Below, one piece after another: positions 32,935 to 44,390 of a stretch of DNA of 64,000 nucleotides. Source of the DNA: Diospyros lotus (lineage: Eukaryota > Streptophyta > Magnoliopsida > Ericales > Ebenaceae); the NCBI RefSeq assembly GCF_014633365.1, contig NC_068343.1, positions 31,899,307 through 31,963,306 on the forward strand, given 5' to 3'. Position numbers and translations under genes: made by a program. Under the pieces are notes generated by a model that did not search any database, had not been told where the DNA came from, and saw only the letters and a list, made by a program, of their open reading frames with translations. Position 1 is the stretch's first letter. Each line of letters begins with the position of its first letter.

Positions 32935-33095
32935 CTCGAGGGTGTGCACTTGTACCAACTATGAGGCTACTCCTTTATCAGGAAGGGCATGGATTCAAGT
33001 TATGGAAACAGTCTCTTCGGAAAACAACAAGGGGAAGGTTCTATGCAAATATGACCCTCACAAAGTGGAGAGACTCTTTCACTAGGGATGCCTAG
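32935..33095 (+). mobile_element. Degenerate Au-like SINE
   Basis: Contains GGGCATGGATTCAAGTTATG, GGAAACAGTCTCTTCGGAAA and AAGTGGAGAGACTCTTTCAC in Au order. It is more mutated than the 32040 copy. Confidence 0.65.
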
Positions 33096-33425
33096 GTACT
33101 TATAAACTTGAGAAACAAATTCCATTTAAGTTAAATGGGATCAAGTCTTGCATAACTATATTTCCTTCTTGAAATTTTATTACTTTCTTCAGAATTGCAA
33201 ATTTTCTTGTGATTCTTGATAAAGGAATTTTATCGATAGGTTTTCTTCCATTAGAGATACATTTATATTCATCTCTAGTTAGTTTTCTAAGTGAACACAA
33301 TTGAGTAGTTGCGTCCCAATTCCCAATTTATTAACAATTCAAAAGAAAATAATGCTTGGGAGCATCCCATTGCTAATTAATTATAATTCCGTTAACAACG
33401 ATACATACAAAACTAGCATTCTTCA

Positions 33426-33525
33426 ATAATTGAAGTGTTGATGTGATGATCAGGTAAATAATTAACATTATTTGCCTCCAAGGGATAAGACAAGTTGACT
33501 AGAAAGCTAAAGTGTTGTTTGCATA
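33426..33525 (+). mobile_element. RTE endonuclease fragment
   Basis: The DNA aligns with 26848-26940 of the full-length RTE (GAAGTGTTGATGTGATGATC and TTTGCCTCCAAGGGATAAGA), covering the VVDVMIRRKINIMCLQETRW region. It is a short relic with unclear ends. Confidence 0.75.
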
Positions 33526-33691
33526 TAAACTTTAGTTCTTAGAGAAGGTTCCTCCAAGGAAGAGAATAGGGATTATAAAGGATTAAAATTTAAAGGATGG
33601 GGTAATGGGCTAGGGCTGCATATGAGCCTAGCCAAGCTGAGCTAAGCCCATAAAGGCTCAAGCTTGTTTATTTAGAATTTTACTTATCTTG

Positions 33692-34255
33692 GATCCAAAC
33701 TCAGAATGTTGGCTAAAATGGAAAAATGCATCGGGGGTGTTATGTGATGGTAAAATCCCATTAAAACTAAAAGGAAAATTCTATAGGACAACTATAAGAC
33801 CAGTCTTGTTGTATGGCTCAGAATGTTGGGCAGTTAAATACCAGCATGAGCAAAAGACGAGCGTAGCAGAGATGAGGATGTTAAGATGGATGTGCGGCCA
33901 TACAAGAAAAGATAAAATTATAAATGAAGTTATTCGTAATAAGGTAGGAGTAGTGCTAATCGAGGAGAAGATGAGAAAGACTAGACTAAGATGGTTTGGT
34001 CATGTGAGAAGGAGACCAAGAGACGCTTATGTAAGGAGAGTTGATGAAATGGAACAATTAGTCAAAAAAAGAGGTAGAGGCAGACCCAAGAAGACTTTGG
34101 GAGAGACATTAAAGTTTGATATGAAGTGTATGGACCTAAATGAAGATATAACAAAAGACAGAAATACATGGAAGTCTAGAATTCATGTAACTGACCCCAC
34201 ATAGTGGGATAAAGGCTGGATATGTTGTTGTTGTTGTTATTTAGATCCAAACTCA
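33692..34255 (+). mobile_element. 5'-truncated RTE LINE with target duplication
   Basis: The insertion 33704-34243 is flanked by GATCCAAACTCA at 33692-33703 and 34244-34255. It ends GGATAAAGGCTGGATATG(TTG)n. Its body is very similar to the 3' end of the full-length copy and is the least mutated RTE fragment here. Confidence 0.92.
33704..34204 (+). pseudogene. RTE LINE RT C-terminal region, open but 5'-truncated
   Basis: An open frame (start at 33689, partly outside the insertion) encodes [80 protein letters not shown] and GRGRPKKTLGETLKFDMK. These are the C-terminal blocks of the RTE protein, without stops. The catalytic RT core and the endonuclease are missing, so it has no activity. The lack of stops suggests a fairly recent insertion. 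Confidence 0.9.
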
Positions 34256-34515
34256 AGATTGAGGCTCAAACTTGTCTGTTTAGAAATTTTCTAGGCTCGG
34301 GCTTGAGCTTGTCTCATTTATATTCATCGAACTCCAAATTAACCTTTTCATGGCTCTAAATTAAAAGTTTATTCTAAGTCGATTTCTTCCAAATTCACCC
34401 TGAACAACAATTGTAATTGCTTCTAATAATCAGTAACTGCTTCCAAAAACCGCCTTGTTCTTCTTGCCTTCCAAGTCTTGATAGAAAACGCCTAGCTCCA
34501 GCTAAGAACTGGACT

Positions 34516-34527
34516 ACTCTGATACCA
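34516..34527 (-). other. Primer-binding site beside an LTR fragment
   Basis: The minus strand reads TGGTATCAGAGT, an initiator tRNA-Met site, three bases from the LTR end. Confidence 0.75.
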
Positions 34528-34530
34528 ATT

Positions 34531-34945
34531 TGTCAGGAACTCGAGCCCGACTGTAATTCCTTTAATGAGAGAATTGGAAGAGAGGGAGGAATAGAGAGAT
34601 AAAGGGAAAAAATCAGATTAATTAAGAGCGAGAACTAAGAACTAAGAGAGAGAAATGAGAATTTAGCCTGGGAGTAGGGAGAAATAGAGAGATCCAAGAG
34701 AGACAAAGGGATATTTTGAGAGAGAGTAAATTAACTTTTCAATTAATCAAGCCTAAAAATGGTCAAGAGTGGTACGACCTTATATAGAGGCTATTCCACT
34801 ACTTAACAAAGCAGTTTCCACTTCCTCCACTAGAGTAATTGCTCCTAAACTAGCCCACAACTATAAATTAAGCAATAACTAACCTATTACACAGACTAAT
34901 ACAATTTAAAAAAAAAATTAAAAATTACTAAGCTAGATCGTGACA
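34531..34945 (-). repeat. 5' LTR remnant of a copia-type element
   Basis: The 415-bp unit has TGTCA...TGACA ends and lies next to a primer-binding site on the minus strand. About 150-280 bp of non-coding leader follows on the left, but no gag or pol. The element is therefore a truncated LTR plus leader. Confidence 0.75.
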
Positions 34946-36039
34946 CTAAGTTCAACGCATCCACCAAAAATAGAAGTTTAGTGATGTTTTGGAGTTAATA
35001 GCCAATTAGAAATAAATGGTAGTAATGATATAAAGAGATAACAAAGTTTTCTTTCTAAAAGAATCAATCCTCATTTTGATATAAAGCAAGATATCACTTT
35101 CTCTATTCAAAGAAAGAACCCTAAAAAGGTGGCTTTTCAAAATTTTCCTTTAGTATTAGTATAGAAGAAAAGAACATCTATAATCACCAGACGCCTAAGT
35201 CCTCGTTTAATTTTGTTTTCACATCCATTTTTAGTTTTTGTTTTCAAAATTTTGGCCAAAAAACAAAAAATATCATTTAGTGCGTGTTTTTGTTTCCAAT
35301 TTTCATTTTTTTGCAATTAATCTCTGGTTCTCCTCTTTAGTTTCTACTTCTATTTTTTGGTCATGAGTTGTAGTTATTCTTCTTCTTCTTCTTCTTCTTC
35401 TTTCTGTCTTTTGTTTTTTCTATTGGTAAACCTAGTATCCCATTCTTCTTCACTACTAGCAAGGATTCCAAACCCTCGCTAGAGTGAGGTTGGCCAAATC
35501 TAGGAGGAGGAGAAGAACAAGAAAAACTAGCTTTAATGTGAGAGTTGGGGAGGATCATTTTTGTACATGGCCTTTCCCTCATTTTTGGCATAAAAGCTAT
35601 TTCCACAACTTGAACTTGTTACATTCCACTCACAAAATAGAAACCTTAACATTGCTACCAAAGCTCGTTGTCGAGGAGAAGAATAAGAATAAAGTCAAGA
35701 TATTTTTAAGCAAGGGTATATTTGTTAATATAAAAAAATTATTTAATCACTTGATAAAATAAATAATTTTTTTATCACGAATAGTGGAGAAAAAGGAGGA
35801 GGAAGATTAAGAAAAAGGTTCTCCATAAGGGTAAACTCATGACGTTCCAATCGCAAAGGAGCAACCTTAACATTGCTACCAAAGCTTACACTCAAGGAGG
35901 AGAATAAAGTTGGTATATTTTTAGAACGGTAAAATTGTGAATATGGCAAAACTAGAAGATCAAGCCATACCAAGAAAAGGTCGCTTCAAATTATTCAATC
36001 ACTCATCCTAAAAGTTTGGGAGAATAATAAGGATAAGGC
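34946..36039. other. Intronic sequence with TTC repeat and a ~90-bp direct duplication
   Basis: A (TTC)n run occurs at 35378-35402. A segment beginning AACCTTAACATTGCTACC occurs at about 35640 and again at about 35865. There is no gene. Confidence 0.5.
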
Positions 36040-36507
36040 AGGATAGCTAAAATGAAAATGTGCATACAACATTTTATGTGATAGTAAGATTCCATCAAAG
36101 CTAAAAGGAAAATTTTATAAGAAAGTTGTAAGACCAATTTTATTGTATGACACAAAATGTTGGGTAGTAAAGCACGAATGTGAAAATGTTATGATGGATG
36201 TGAGACCATACAAGAAAAGATAAAATAAAAAATGTGGGTATTTGTAATAAGGTCTTACTAGCTCCTATTGAAGATAGAAGAAGACTAATAGAGGCTTATG
36301 TTAGGAGAGTGGATGGAATGGATTATCTAGTAAAAAGAGAAGAGAAAGAATAAGAAGAACTTGATGAGACACTCTTAAGTATTATATGTGTTATAAGGGC
36401 CTAATAGAAATTAAGGCTATAGATAGAAATGACTGTTGAGGTAAAATTCATTTAGCCAACTACATCTAGTGGTGGGATAAAGGCTTGATATGCTATTGTT
36501 GTATATT
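36040..36507 (+). mobile_element. Old RTE LINE 3' fragment
   Basis: Nucleotide similarity to the RTE C terminus is clear: TTTTATGTGATAGTAAGATT, ACACAAAATGTTGGGTAGTA and GGGATAAAGGCTTGATATGC at the 3' end. It has many stops and is more decayed than the 33704 copy. Confidence 0.82.
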
Positions 36508-37041
36508 TGTCAACATCAAATATTTTTTTACACTCATTTAATCACTTGATATACTAAACAAATTTTTTACATGGCATTTTCTCTTTGTATTTTTTATAAT
36601 TTTGTAAAAAAGCAACACTATCAAGAACAATGTTCAATTTCTATTTTTTGACAACCATAATAACAACAAAAAAGGTTCTATTTTTTTTATAAAAAACAAA
36701 GAATCAACCCAAAAATTGAATAGAAAAATTAAAAATAAAGATATAAAAACTAGCAAATAAATTAGATTCACACTAAATAATCAAAAATTTGTTGGTGCTC
36801 ACTTTCATGATGCAAGTAAATAGTTTTAGTTTAGATATGCATAAATAGAAGCATGAACTAGAAACGAACTTTTGTAGAGTAGTAGTCAAGTTACGTTATA
36901 GATATAACGACATCAAGTTCTCTATTGGCTAACTCCATAGCAATGGAAAATTTGAAACTTATGACAAGAAAGAAATGATGCTTTGCTACTTCATAAGCAT
37001 GAGTCCTATCTTGATAATAATGCAAAGAGGTTATAGGTCCA
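36508..37041. other. Intronic AT-rich sequence
   Basis: A-rich and T-rich runs, with no recognisable gene or repeat ends. Confidence 0.4.
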
Positions 37042-37836
37042 TGTTAGCCTAACACACCTAACACACATATAAAGGGGCACAACACTGGTTACATCACTAT
37101 AGAAAGTCAACGGTTGCAAGACCACTATGACTCCTAATATGCTAACCCCATTGGGAGATGCTCAAGCACTGAACCCTAGGTGTAACATGCTTACCCCATT
37201 GAGAGTTCCTCAAGCAACAAATATTCAAGACCCAATTGGTTCCCAATCATTACTCTATATCCAGTTGCAAGAATGTTCCCCTCATAACTAACTGACCTTC
37301 AACCAACATGTCCCATTGATAATGACATCTCTAACAAACCAAGGCCACTAATGAAGATGTCCCCAACAACTAGGGACCAACAAGTTATACACTTAACAAA
37401 CGAAATGATCCTCCATGACCTATCATGTTAGTGTTACCATGTATGCGTCAAAGCTATATGCTCTCTCACCACGTGTCGCAACATGCGGAAAGCATGAGAT
37501 CAAGACATCACAAAAGAGATGAAGTCACAAGCACATATAAATACAAGAAGAGGCATGTTGTAGAGTGATCTTCTTCAATCTTAGTAACTCGCAACCCTTG
37601 GAAAACCCCAATCTCTTTGCAACAATTCCTCACTTATAGTTGGGTGTTCTCAATCCCACATACATTGTTTTTCAGCTTCTCAATCTCTAACTTAAGAATT
37701 AGAGGGCCTTTCCAAGTGAGCCCTTGGGTACTCTTGACACTTTGTTTTGCAATTACCATAGCAGGTTCATTGAAGCAATCCATCAATGATAAAGCCAACT
37801 CAGCAAGCTAGGATCCCGCCGCAGTCCAGGTGTTAC
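37042..37836 (+). repeat. Probable LTR relic of a gypsy-type element
   Basis: A TGTTAGCC start and GTGTTACA end bound a segment with ATATAAATACAAGAAG (TATA-like, 37535) and the GAGGGCCTTTCCAAGTGAGC stretch near the 3' end that is common in Tat-like LTRs. TTATTGGTGC right after the end resembles a gypsy primer region. No target duplication was seen. Confidence 0.45.
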
Positions 37837-38896
37837 AAATTTATTGGTGCAGATTCTTGAAGCATCACAATGACAACAGTTGATGTGGAATAGCTAGAAA
37901 TTTGTTTCTGTGTGTGTGCGTGAGAGAGAGACAGAGACAGAGAGTCAATATAAATCCAATATCAAGCTTAATCTCTAATTATGTCATATTTATAGGTTGA
38001 AATCCCAACCAAAATATTATTACCCTAAATTACAGTTATCCCAACAAAATAAATAAAAGCTAAGATATAATATGTAAATCTAAAATCTAAGTTCCAGAAA
38101 TCAAATAAAACCTAAACCTAATTTCAAACATTAAAATTTAATAATCCTAATTCCTCATCAAATGTCCAATAGAACCATGCATAAAAATGTTGAAAAATTG
38201 GTCAAGAAAGAGACCAAAGATGTTAAGGGGTGGGCACTGGCTAATTGGAGTCCTTTTCTATTTACACATACCATTATTGCCTTTAACAAAGTGCTAAATA
38301 TTAACAATGGTGTCCTAATAATTAAACTAATGGGATTCCAATATCATCTTCCTTTAGTAGCTATCCAAAATTTAAGTGTAAGCAGTTCAGGATGGGAAAG
38401 AGTGAAACTTTCAAAACAATTCCATATGAATGTGAAGATTTTAAAATATGCAGCAAGACACTCTAGTCAAAGATCATTCAAAAAAGAAAACAGTAATGAA
38501 GTAAATAATGGATATAACAGTGGAACACTTCAACGTGATTCTAACAGTGCAGTTCAAAATTGATTTTAGTTTATTGCAAGTCCACACGCAAAAGCATCAT
38601 AAATTCATTTGGAAAAGGCCTTAGTCTAAGTTCATTACAAGAAAATTTCAGACTAAATATATGAACTAGTTTATGGTTACAGAAATTCCATTTCTAAGAA
38701 CCTTTCCAAAGCATGTCATATAACAAATTAGCTTGACGTCACCTTTTTCAAGAAGATGGCTCACTAATGGGTAAAGCTTCAGCTAAAGATGATTACAAAC
38801 TTGTAATTAACAATTCACATATAAAATCACAACAACTATTCTTTCAGCAAATAGACAATAATCCTAAAGTCCACCTTTACAATATATGCCAATTAC
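37837..38896. other. Intronic sequence near exon 2
   Basis: Contains a (GA)n run at 37922-37944. A 133-codon plus-strand frame at 38162-38563 has no recognised domain and is probably chance. Confidence 0.4.
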
Positions 38897-39114
38897 CTTA
38901 ACCTCCTTATAAAGTTTCTTTTCCCATAAATAAAGCTTCTCTAAGGTTGATGAAAGGTTTGTAGAATTCATGAAGATATCCTGTTCAATACTCCCTCTGT
39001 TAGATTTGGCCTTTCGTCCTGCTCCAAAAGCTGATCGTTTCAACTTCATGTATGTGGAAGAGGAAGGTGTTGCCAGGGAAGTGCCTAAGAAACTCAGAAT
39101 CCAAGAAGAGAACA
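38897..39114 (-). CDS. DUF630/DUF632 protein, exon 2
   Basis: The exon follows an acceptor CTACTGCAG and ends at AAG before donor GTAATT. It is 218 bp, enters in phase 1 and leaves in phase 0. The single base left from exon 1 completes a valine codon. It encodes FSSWILSFLGTSLATPSSST followed by a basic linker and the diagnostic STLEKLYLWEKKLYKEVK block of DUF632. In the family this block is followed by DEERLR..., which is exactly how exon 3 starts. The frame is open and splice sites are canonical. Confidence 0.93.
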
Positions 39115-41526
39115 CTGCAGTAGAACAGGCAATTAACAGCTTAAAAAGGGAATCAACTTTATATCCCTCAGAATTTCATTTAATTAGTAGAATAAAAAAA
39201 TAGTGCAGGTAGTGAAGGAGGAAGAATTAACCTTCTATGCAAGATTTCATAGTTAAATCCAAAAATACTCATGAAGTTTTCTCTCCACAGTTCTATCCAA
39301 CTGCAGAATATTCAAATAAATACAGAAATGTGTTGAAATTAACACACGATCTAGGGATGTAAATGGGTTCCCCAATTAACCCCATTTACATGCTTGTTTT
39401 AATAAACTTTCAAAAACCATATGCCTATATCCCCCAATAATAAATTTTTATAATTGTTTTAATTGTTGGTTGGGGGGGGGGGGGGGGGGGGGGGGGATTT
39501 TAAATGGGGTTAATTGGGGTCCACTTACATCCCTACGGTACTGTCCAACAACTTATAGTTAGACTACTGCTCTGTGAAATTGTCAAGACTTGAAAACTCT
39601 GTTTTCCATGGAGCAATGTTTAGTTAGAAAGTGATCAAAGGTCAAGATGACCGGCTCATTGAATTCAGCTTCATGCTCTTTACTCTTAAACAAGACAAAT
39701 AAACAAGAAATTAACTTATAAACATTTAAAAGATTATGATTAAAGCTTCATCTGCATGAAAATATGTTAATCATATAATAATTGCAAGCCTTTCTCTGTC
39801 ACCTGTGTGAATGTGTTAGATTGTAGGCAAGCGTGTCTGACCAACATGAAAGAATGCTATGCCAATCACATTCCAGATCCAACCCAACAAAAAGCTCAAG
39901 TAAACCATTTTATATTAAAGCACAAAACTCTATCTGAAGAAATATCCAAGGTCCATCAGGGAACTCATTTCAACTCATTTCTGTGAGCTATGTGTGAAAT
40001 GTTTAGAGAAAGCCAAGAATTACAAGCACTCTAAGAACAAAACAGCTACTTGAGGTCTATAGTGGAAAATAAGGCTTCCCAAGGTTCACAAGTGCACTTT
40101 ATAATAACTTCTAAAATAGTTAAGAATAAGCTGATTGTCAAAAGCATACTCCCTGACTTAATAAAAAAAAGCATACTCCTTGAGGTAAAATTCCTTTATG
40201 ACAAGCTGAATCATTTTCTTTGCGCACTTCTTATAATGCAGACATTAGAGATTTTTCTCTTGAATGAAAATTCAAACCACTTAGGTTATGATTATCTATT
40301 GAAAAAAGAGAAGCACATGACTAGATACAGTATTACTAGAATGATCACAGATGCTCTTGTAGAATTCAACTAAAATAGTGGGAAAATGGATGTGAGTGAA
40401 ACATGAATACCCACCATAACATCAAGATTATAAACAAAGAAATAAAAGAGAAAATTCCAGAAAAAAAAATCAGGAGAGGCAATAGAATAAGTCAACAAAG
40501 AATCTGATGTATTTCCTTGTGATTTTCCCTATCATATATCTAATCATGCAAATCAATTCCAAAAATATTAAGGCCTGACATAGCAGGAGGAAAAAAGGAA
40601 AAAAAAAGAATACTTCTGCTCTTAACATATCTTGCACATTGACTATTTATGTGATAATTTATGTACAATGTAAAACAGGGATGTGTTTCGCAGTTAACTC
40701 CACCCATCCTTTATCTTGCCCACATAATATTCACTTCCAAAGCAAACTAAAATTGAGTGGCATAGCTATTTAATAGCTTACTATAGGAGTCAATTAAGAT
40801 GCATATATATGGCATGGAAATAGATTGGATACAATGAACATAGGATATGGCAATTTTGGGAAGAAGAAGAAGAAGTTATCAAGGATACCAATACAGCAGG
40901 AATAAGACACAATAAACCAAAAACACTAATCTAACATGTAGGTCCATAATAATGATATTGTATAAATATATTAGGAAATACCACTAATCTTACAAGTAGA
41001 TACCAATAAATCCATAATAATGACAAAATATGTTGTAATAATTCTTTTGTTTTTTATTCCTTACCCACGAACATTTTATATCTGTAAACTTTACCCTTAA
41101 AAATGTCCTAAAGAGTCTAATAACAACCCCATTGTGACCTAGGGTGTATCTTATCTGTTGACCCATGTTCAGACCTGTCCTGGATGTGTTTAAAAACGAA
41201 ATAATGATGAAAATTAAGGAATAAGCGATTTGGTCTGACCAACACATATTGTAGTGTTTGAGGCGTATCTATCTTAATGTGTCAGATGCGTGTATGGAAC
41301 TCACAGTAAAAGTTTTATGATTCCTGGGGAGTCAAGTATCCCTTAATAGGTGTTAAATTTTATGCAACAGAAATGATACTATATATTGAAAGGTCAAGAA
41401 TCCTTCTGAAGTAGATTACTATTTGAAGTTTCTTTTCACCATATTAACCAGGTTGATGGACCTAAATAGAGAAATTCAAGAGTGGTTCCATGACGAAAAT
41501 AAGGAAAGCCAAACTAGAGCTCCTAC
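39115..41526 (-). other. Intron 1 of the DUF632 gene (2.4 kb)
   Basis: The donor GTAGGA follows exon 1 and the acceptor CTGCAG precedes exon 2. It contains a MITE (39352-39535) and otherwise AT-rich sequence. A 107-codon plus-strand frame at 40050 is judged to be chance. Confidence 0.88.
39352..39535. repeat. hAT-like MITE with a 25-nt G run
   Basis: The ends are TAGGGATGTAAATGGG and, inverted, TAGGGATGTAAGTGGA. CCCAATTAACCCCATTTA is repeated inverted inside. The core includes G25 at 39472-39496. No clear 8-bp duplication was found. The G run may be mis-sized in the assembly. Confidence 0.7.
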
Positions 41527-43495
41527 CCTTCAATATGACAGATGTAGACTGATACTGAAGCTTTTCTGTCTCAAGTGCCACTGAGACTTCCTTGCCATGA
41601 TCAAAAGCAGTCTCAGATGCATCTCTGATTTCCTTCAGTACTTCCTTAAGATCCCTTGATCCCTGGGTATTAGCAGTGGTTGAGGCAATATGTACTGAAG
41701 ATACATCGTCCTGTTTTAATTCTTCTGGTACCTGAATAGACCCTCCCTTATTACTTGCCTCCTTCCCTTTTAAACAGTTTAATTCATCAGATTTTCTCTC
41801 AATACCCTTCTCAAAGGGTTCAGGATCCTTTTCCCGGGCATAGTTAGTTGTTGAGCTGATCTTCTCTGAAGATACACAATTCTGTTTTTGTGCTCCTTGT
41901 ACCCCTATAGTCTCACCACTATTGCTTTTCTCTTTTCTTGAACAATTTGATTCATCAGAATTTCTCCCATTACCTTTGTCCTTAGTTAACAGATTATCCT
42001 CACTATTCTCTGCTGGTGCTGCCTCAGTAGAACCTTTGCCAGAGTTCCCCTTCAATGGTGCTACCTCAGGGGAGCCTTGAAATGAATGTTCCTTTAGTTG
42101 AGCTGTCCTGGATGGGCCTTCATCTGCATTCCTCTTATTTTTTACCTCTGAATTTATTTCCTTAGGCTCTTCTTCCATTAGTTCTTCTTCTGTTTCTTCT
42201 TCTAAATCAGGAATTCCCTCCCTTTCCCTCACTTCTTGCAAGTTAGGATTAATGTTACTGAAACTGGTTCGATATCTTCCCTCAAAGTAATACCTGGAGA
42301 TAGTATCATCAATTTCACTAAATGGATTGGGATAATCCCAAGTAGAGACCTCGTCAGGTGGACTTGGTGAAGCAATGGGACTTTGCCATGAATTGCTATA
42401 AGGATCAGTAGAAAGAGGATTCATCGAATCACCATTGGGTACCCCAACATAATGAGGGAATCTAAAAGCAGTATATGTCAAATCTGACTCCGTTCCTTGA
42501 AGATTATTATCTGTAAAAATCATTGGACCATCAGAAATTGTAGAATTTTCATGCTGAGGAAAGTAATGATTATTTGGTGGCAAGTTCATTGAACTACCCA
42601 AAGAATCTCGATCTCCACCAAAAGGAAAAATACGATTAATAGGTGGAAAATTCATAGGACCACTAGAAGACACCTGATTGCTTTCAACAAAATTCATTGA
42701 GCCACTAAAAGATAGGACATCTCCATATGTAGAAAACCTAGGATTAACTAGTGATCTAGTCATCTTGGCACCTGCTTGATTTTCATACTGAAGAGACCTT
42801 GGATCATTAGGCTGAAAATTTATAGGAGCATCAGAGGAAACCGCATTTGAATGTTGAGGATATCGTGCCCCCAAGTTTGATATGTCATACCACTGAGCAG
42901 TTGTATCTTGAGGATTAACAAGATGAATATTACCTGCTTCATTTTGATAATGAAGAGCCCTTGGATGATTAGGCTGAAACTTCATAGGAGCAGCAGAGGA
43001 AACCCCATTTGTAAATTGAGGATTCTCAGCAACCAAGTTTGATGTATCATACCACTGAACAGTTGCATTCACAACTGGTGGCGGCTCATAGATCACAGAA
43101 AGCACCTCCTCAGAAGACTTCTTCACCTGATACACATTCACAGTACCCCTTGGTTGGCTCTGAACTTGAGGAAAAGATGAGTATGATCCTTTTGACCTTC
43201 CATGGACATGATCAGTAAATGAAGTTATATCTGTATCAGATTCCAATTGACAACCTTCCCTAGCAGCCAACTGATGATCAGACTCAGAATTGGAAGCCGG
43301 GTCAACACTGATGACCATGTCTTCCTCAACCATCTGATACAGTGAATTGCCTACATCAAAAAGAGACTGAAAGCAAGAAATATGAGCCAAAGCTAGGGCA
43401 CAATGCCAATCCCTGGCTGCCTTGATCATCTGCTTCCTCTCTTTACATAGAGTTACTAACTCTGTCTTCACCATCACTGAAAACCAGCAACCCAT
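41527..43495 (-). CDS. DUF630/DUF632 protein, exon 1 (N terminus and variable region)
   Basis: The ATG at 43495 is chosen over one 36 bases upstream because it gives MGC, the N-myristoylation start shared by this family. Residues 1-62 form a DUF630-like domain (ELVTLCKERKQMIKAARDWH, then ALAHISCFQSLFDVGNSLYQ). A long Ser/Asn/Pro-rich region follows, with a 42-residue repeat at 147-188 and 201-242. There is an acidic stretch (EEETEEELMEEEPKE). DUF632 begins near the end with LKEIRDASETAFDHGKEVSV. The exon ends in phase 1 at donor GTAGGA. Family members such as NRG2 act in nitrate signalling and REL2 in leaf shape; the role of this one is not known. It should sit at the plasma membrane if myristoylated. 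Confidence 0.92.
42770..43057 (-). repeat. Tandem 54-codon repeat inside exon 1
   Basis: Two 42-residue units start QWYDTSNL and QWYDISNL, 162 bases apart, with 27 of 42 residues identical by my count. They lie in the variable region between DUF630 and DUF632. Confidence 0.85.
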
Positions 43496-44390
43496 ATCGG
43501 AAGAAATAACAATCCCAACCCCAACCCTCAAATTTCAGGAACATGAAGCTCCTGCACCGTCTAAGGGGGAGAACACGAAAGTCGAACAGACTAAGGACAG
43601 AATAGCAAAGGCGAGTGCTCGGAGGATGAGAACAAACGATCTACGTACACGAGTAAAGAAGAGTTACTGAAAGTGCAAAATGCCAAAAGAAAGCAAGCGG
43701 GACACTGAATAAATTCAGCGGAATCCACGGGCAGAGCACCCATAGGAAAAACTTTGTGACGGAAAACCTGGCTAAATCCATCTAGCCATCGCGCAAACAT
43801 ACACGGAAACCACATGAAAGCCACATTGTTGCAAAGATTCCATATGCATACGTGATGAATGTGGATAAATGAAGGATAATTTTGAAATCCGACCTTCGAA
43901 GCGTGCAAATACATCTCTTGATTTGTCTCCATGCGATCCAAGACATGCGTTACACGAATCTCTCTCAACTTTTCTCTCATCGCCATGTCGTTTATCGAAT
44001 TTTGATTTTCGAGTCCGAACTTGAACTTGAATTTGAACTTGAACTTGAACTTGAACTTCCGGTGACCCTCGAACGTCCAGAGTGTTCGATTCCGGGTAGA
44101 GGTTTTGGCCCTTCCGGTTGAGTCGGGGTTTCGGATAGTTTGCGCCATTTTTGAATCCACGAGCGCTCTCTCCCTCTCTCTTTCTCTCTCCCTCTCTCTC
44201 TCTCTCTCTCTTCTCTCTTAGTTTTGCCGTTACAATTTCTCTCTCTATGCTGGCAATCAACCGAACTCGCGCTAATAGCGCGTGGTGGGTACGCGAGGCT
44301 CCAAATCAATTACATAAAATAATTGAAGTGGGTATAAGAGTGAAGTGAATTTATAAATATTTAATATAATTTATAAAGTTATTTTTATTA
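43496..44390 (-). promoter_or_regulatory. 5' UTR and promoter region of the DUF632 gene
   Basis: On the minus strand the region upstream of the start has AAGTTC hexamers (44016-44066) and a long GA-rich tract (44156-44220). Farther upstream lie TATAAAT-like motifs (44347-44378), a plausible core promoter. GA tracts are common near plant transcription starts. The transcription start cannot be placed exactly, and a 5' UTR intron is possible. Confidence 0.6.
44016..44066. repeat. (GAACTT)n hexamer repeat
   Basis: About eight GAACTT/GAATTT units in a row in the likely 5' UTR. Confidence 0.85.

Larger units (their letters stand above)
30363..38896 (-). other. Intron 2 of the DUF632 gene (8.5 kb, repeat-filled)
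   Basis: Bounded by a GTAATT donor and a CTAG acceptor on the minus strand. It holds SINE relics, an Au-type SINE, RTE fragments, a foldback element and LTR remnants, listed separately. Confidence 0.88.

Noticed and set aside
38162..38563. 133-codon plus-strand frame in intron 2
   Set aside because: No recognisable domain, opposite strand to the host gene, AT-rich codon use and no splice or promoter context.
40050..40373. 107-codon plus-strand frame in intron 1
   Set aside because: No domain or homology that I recognise; consistent with a chance frame in AT-rich sequence.
43496..43531. Upstream in-frame ATG of the DUF632 gene
   Set aside because: It would add 12 residues before MGC and destroy the myristoylation signal typical of the family.
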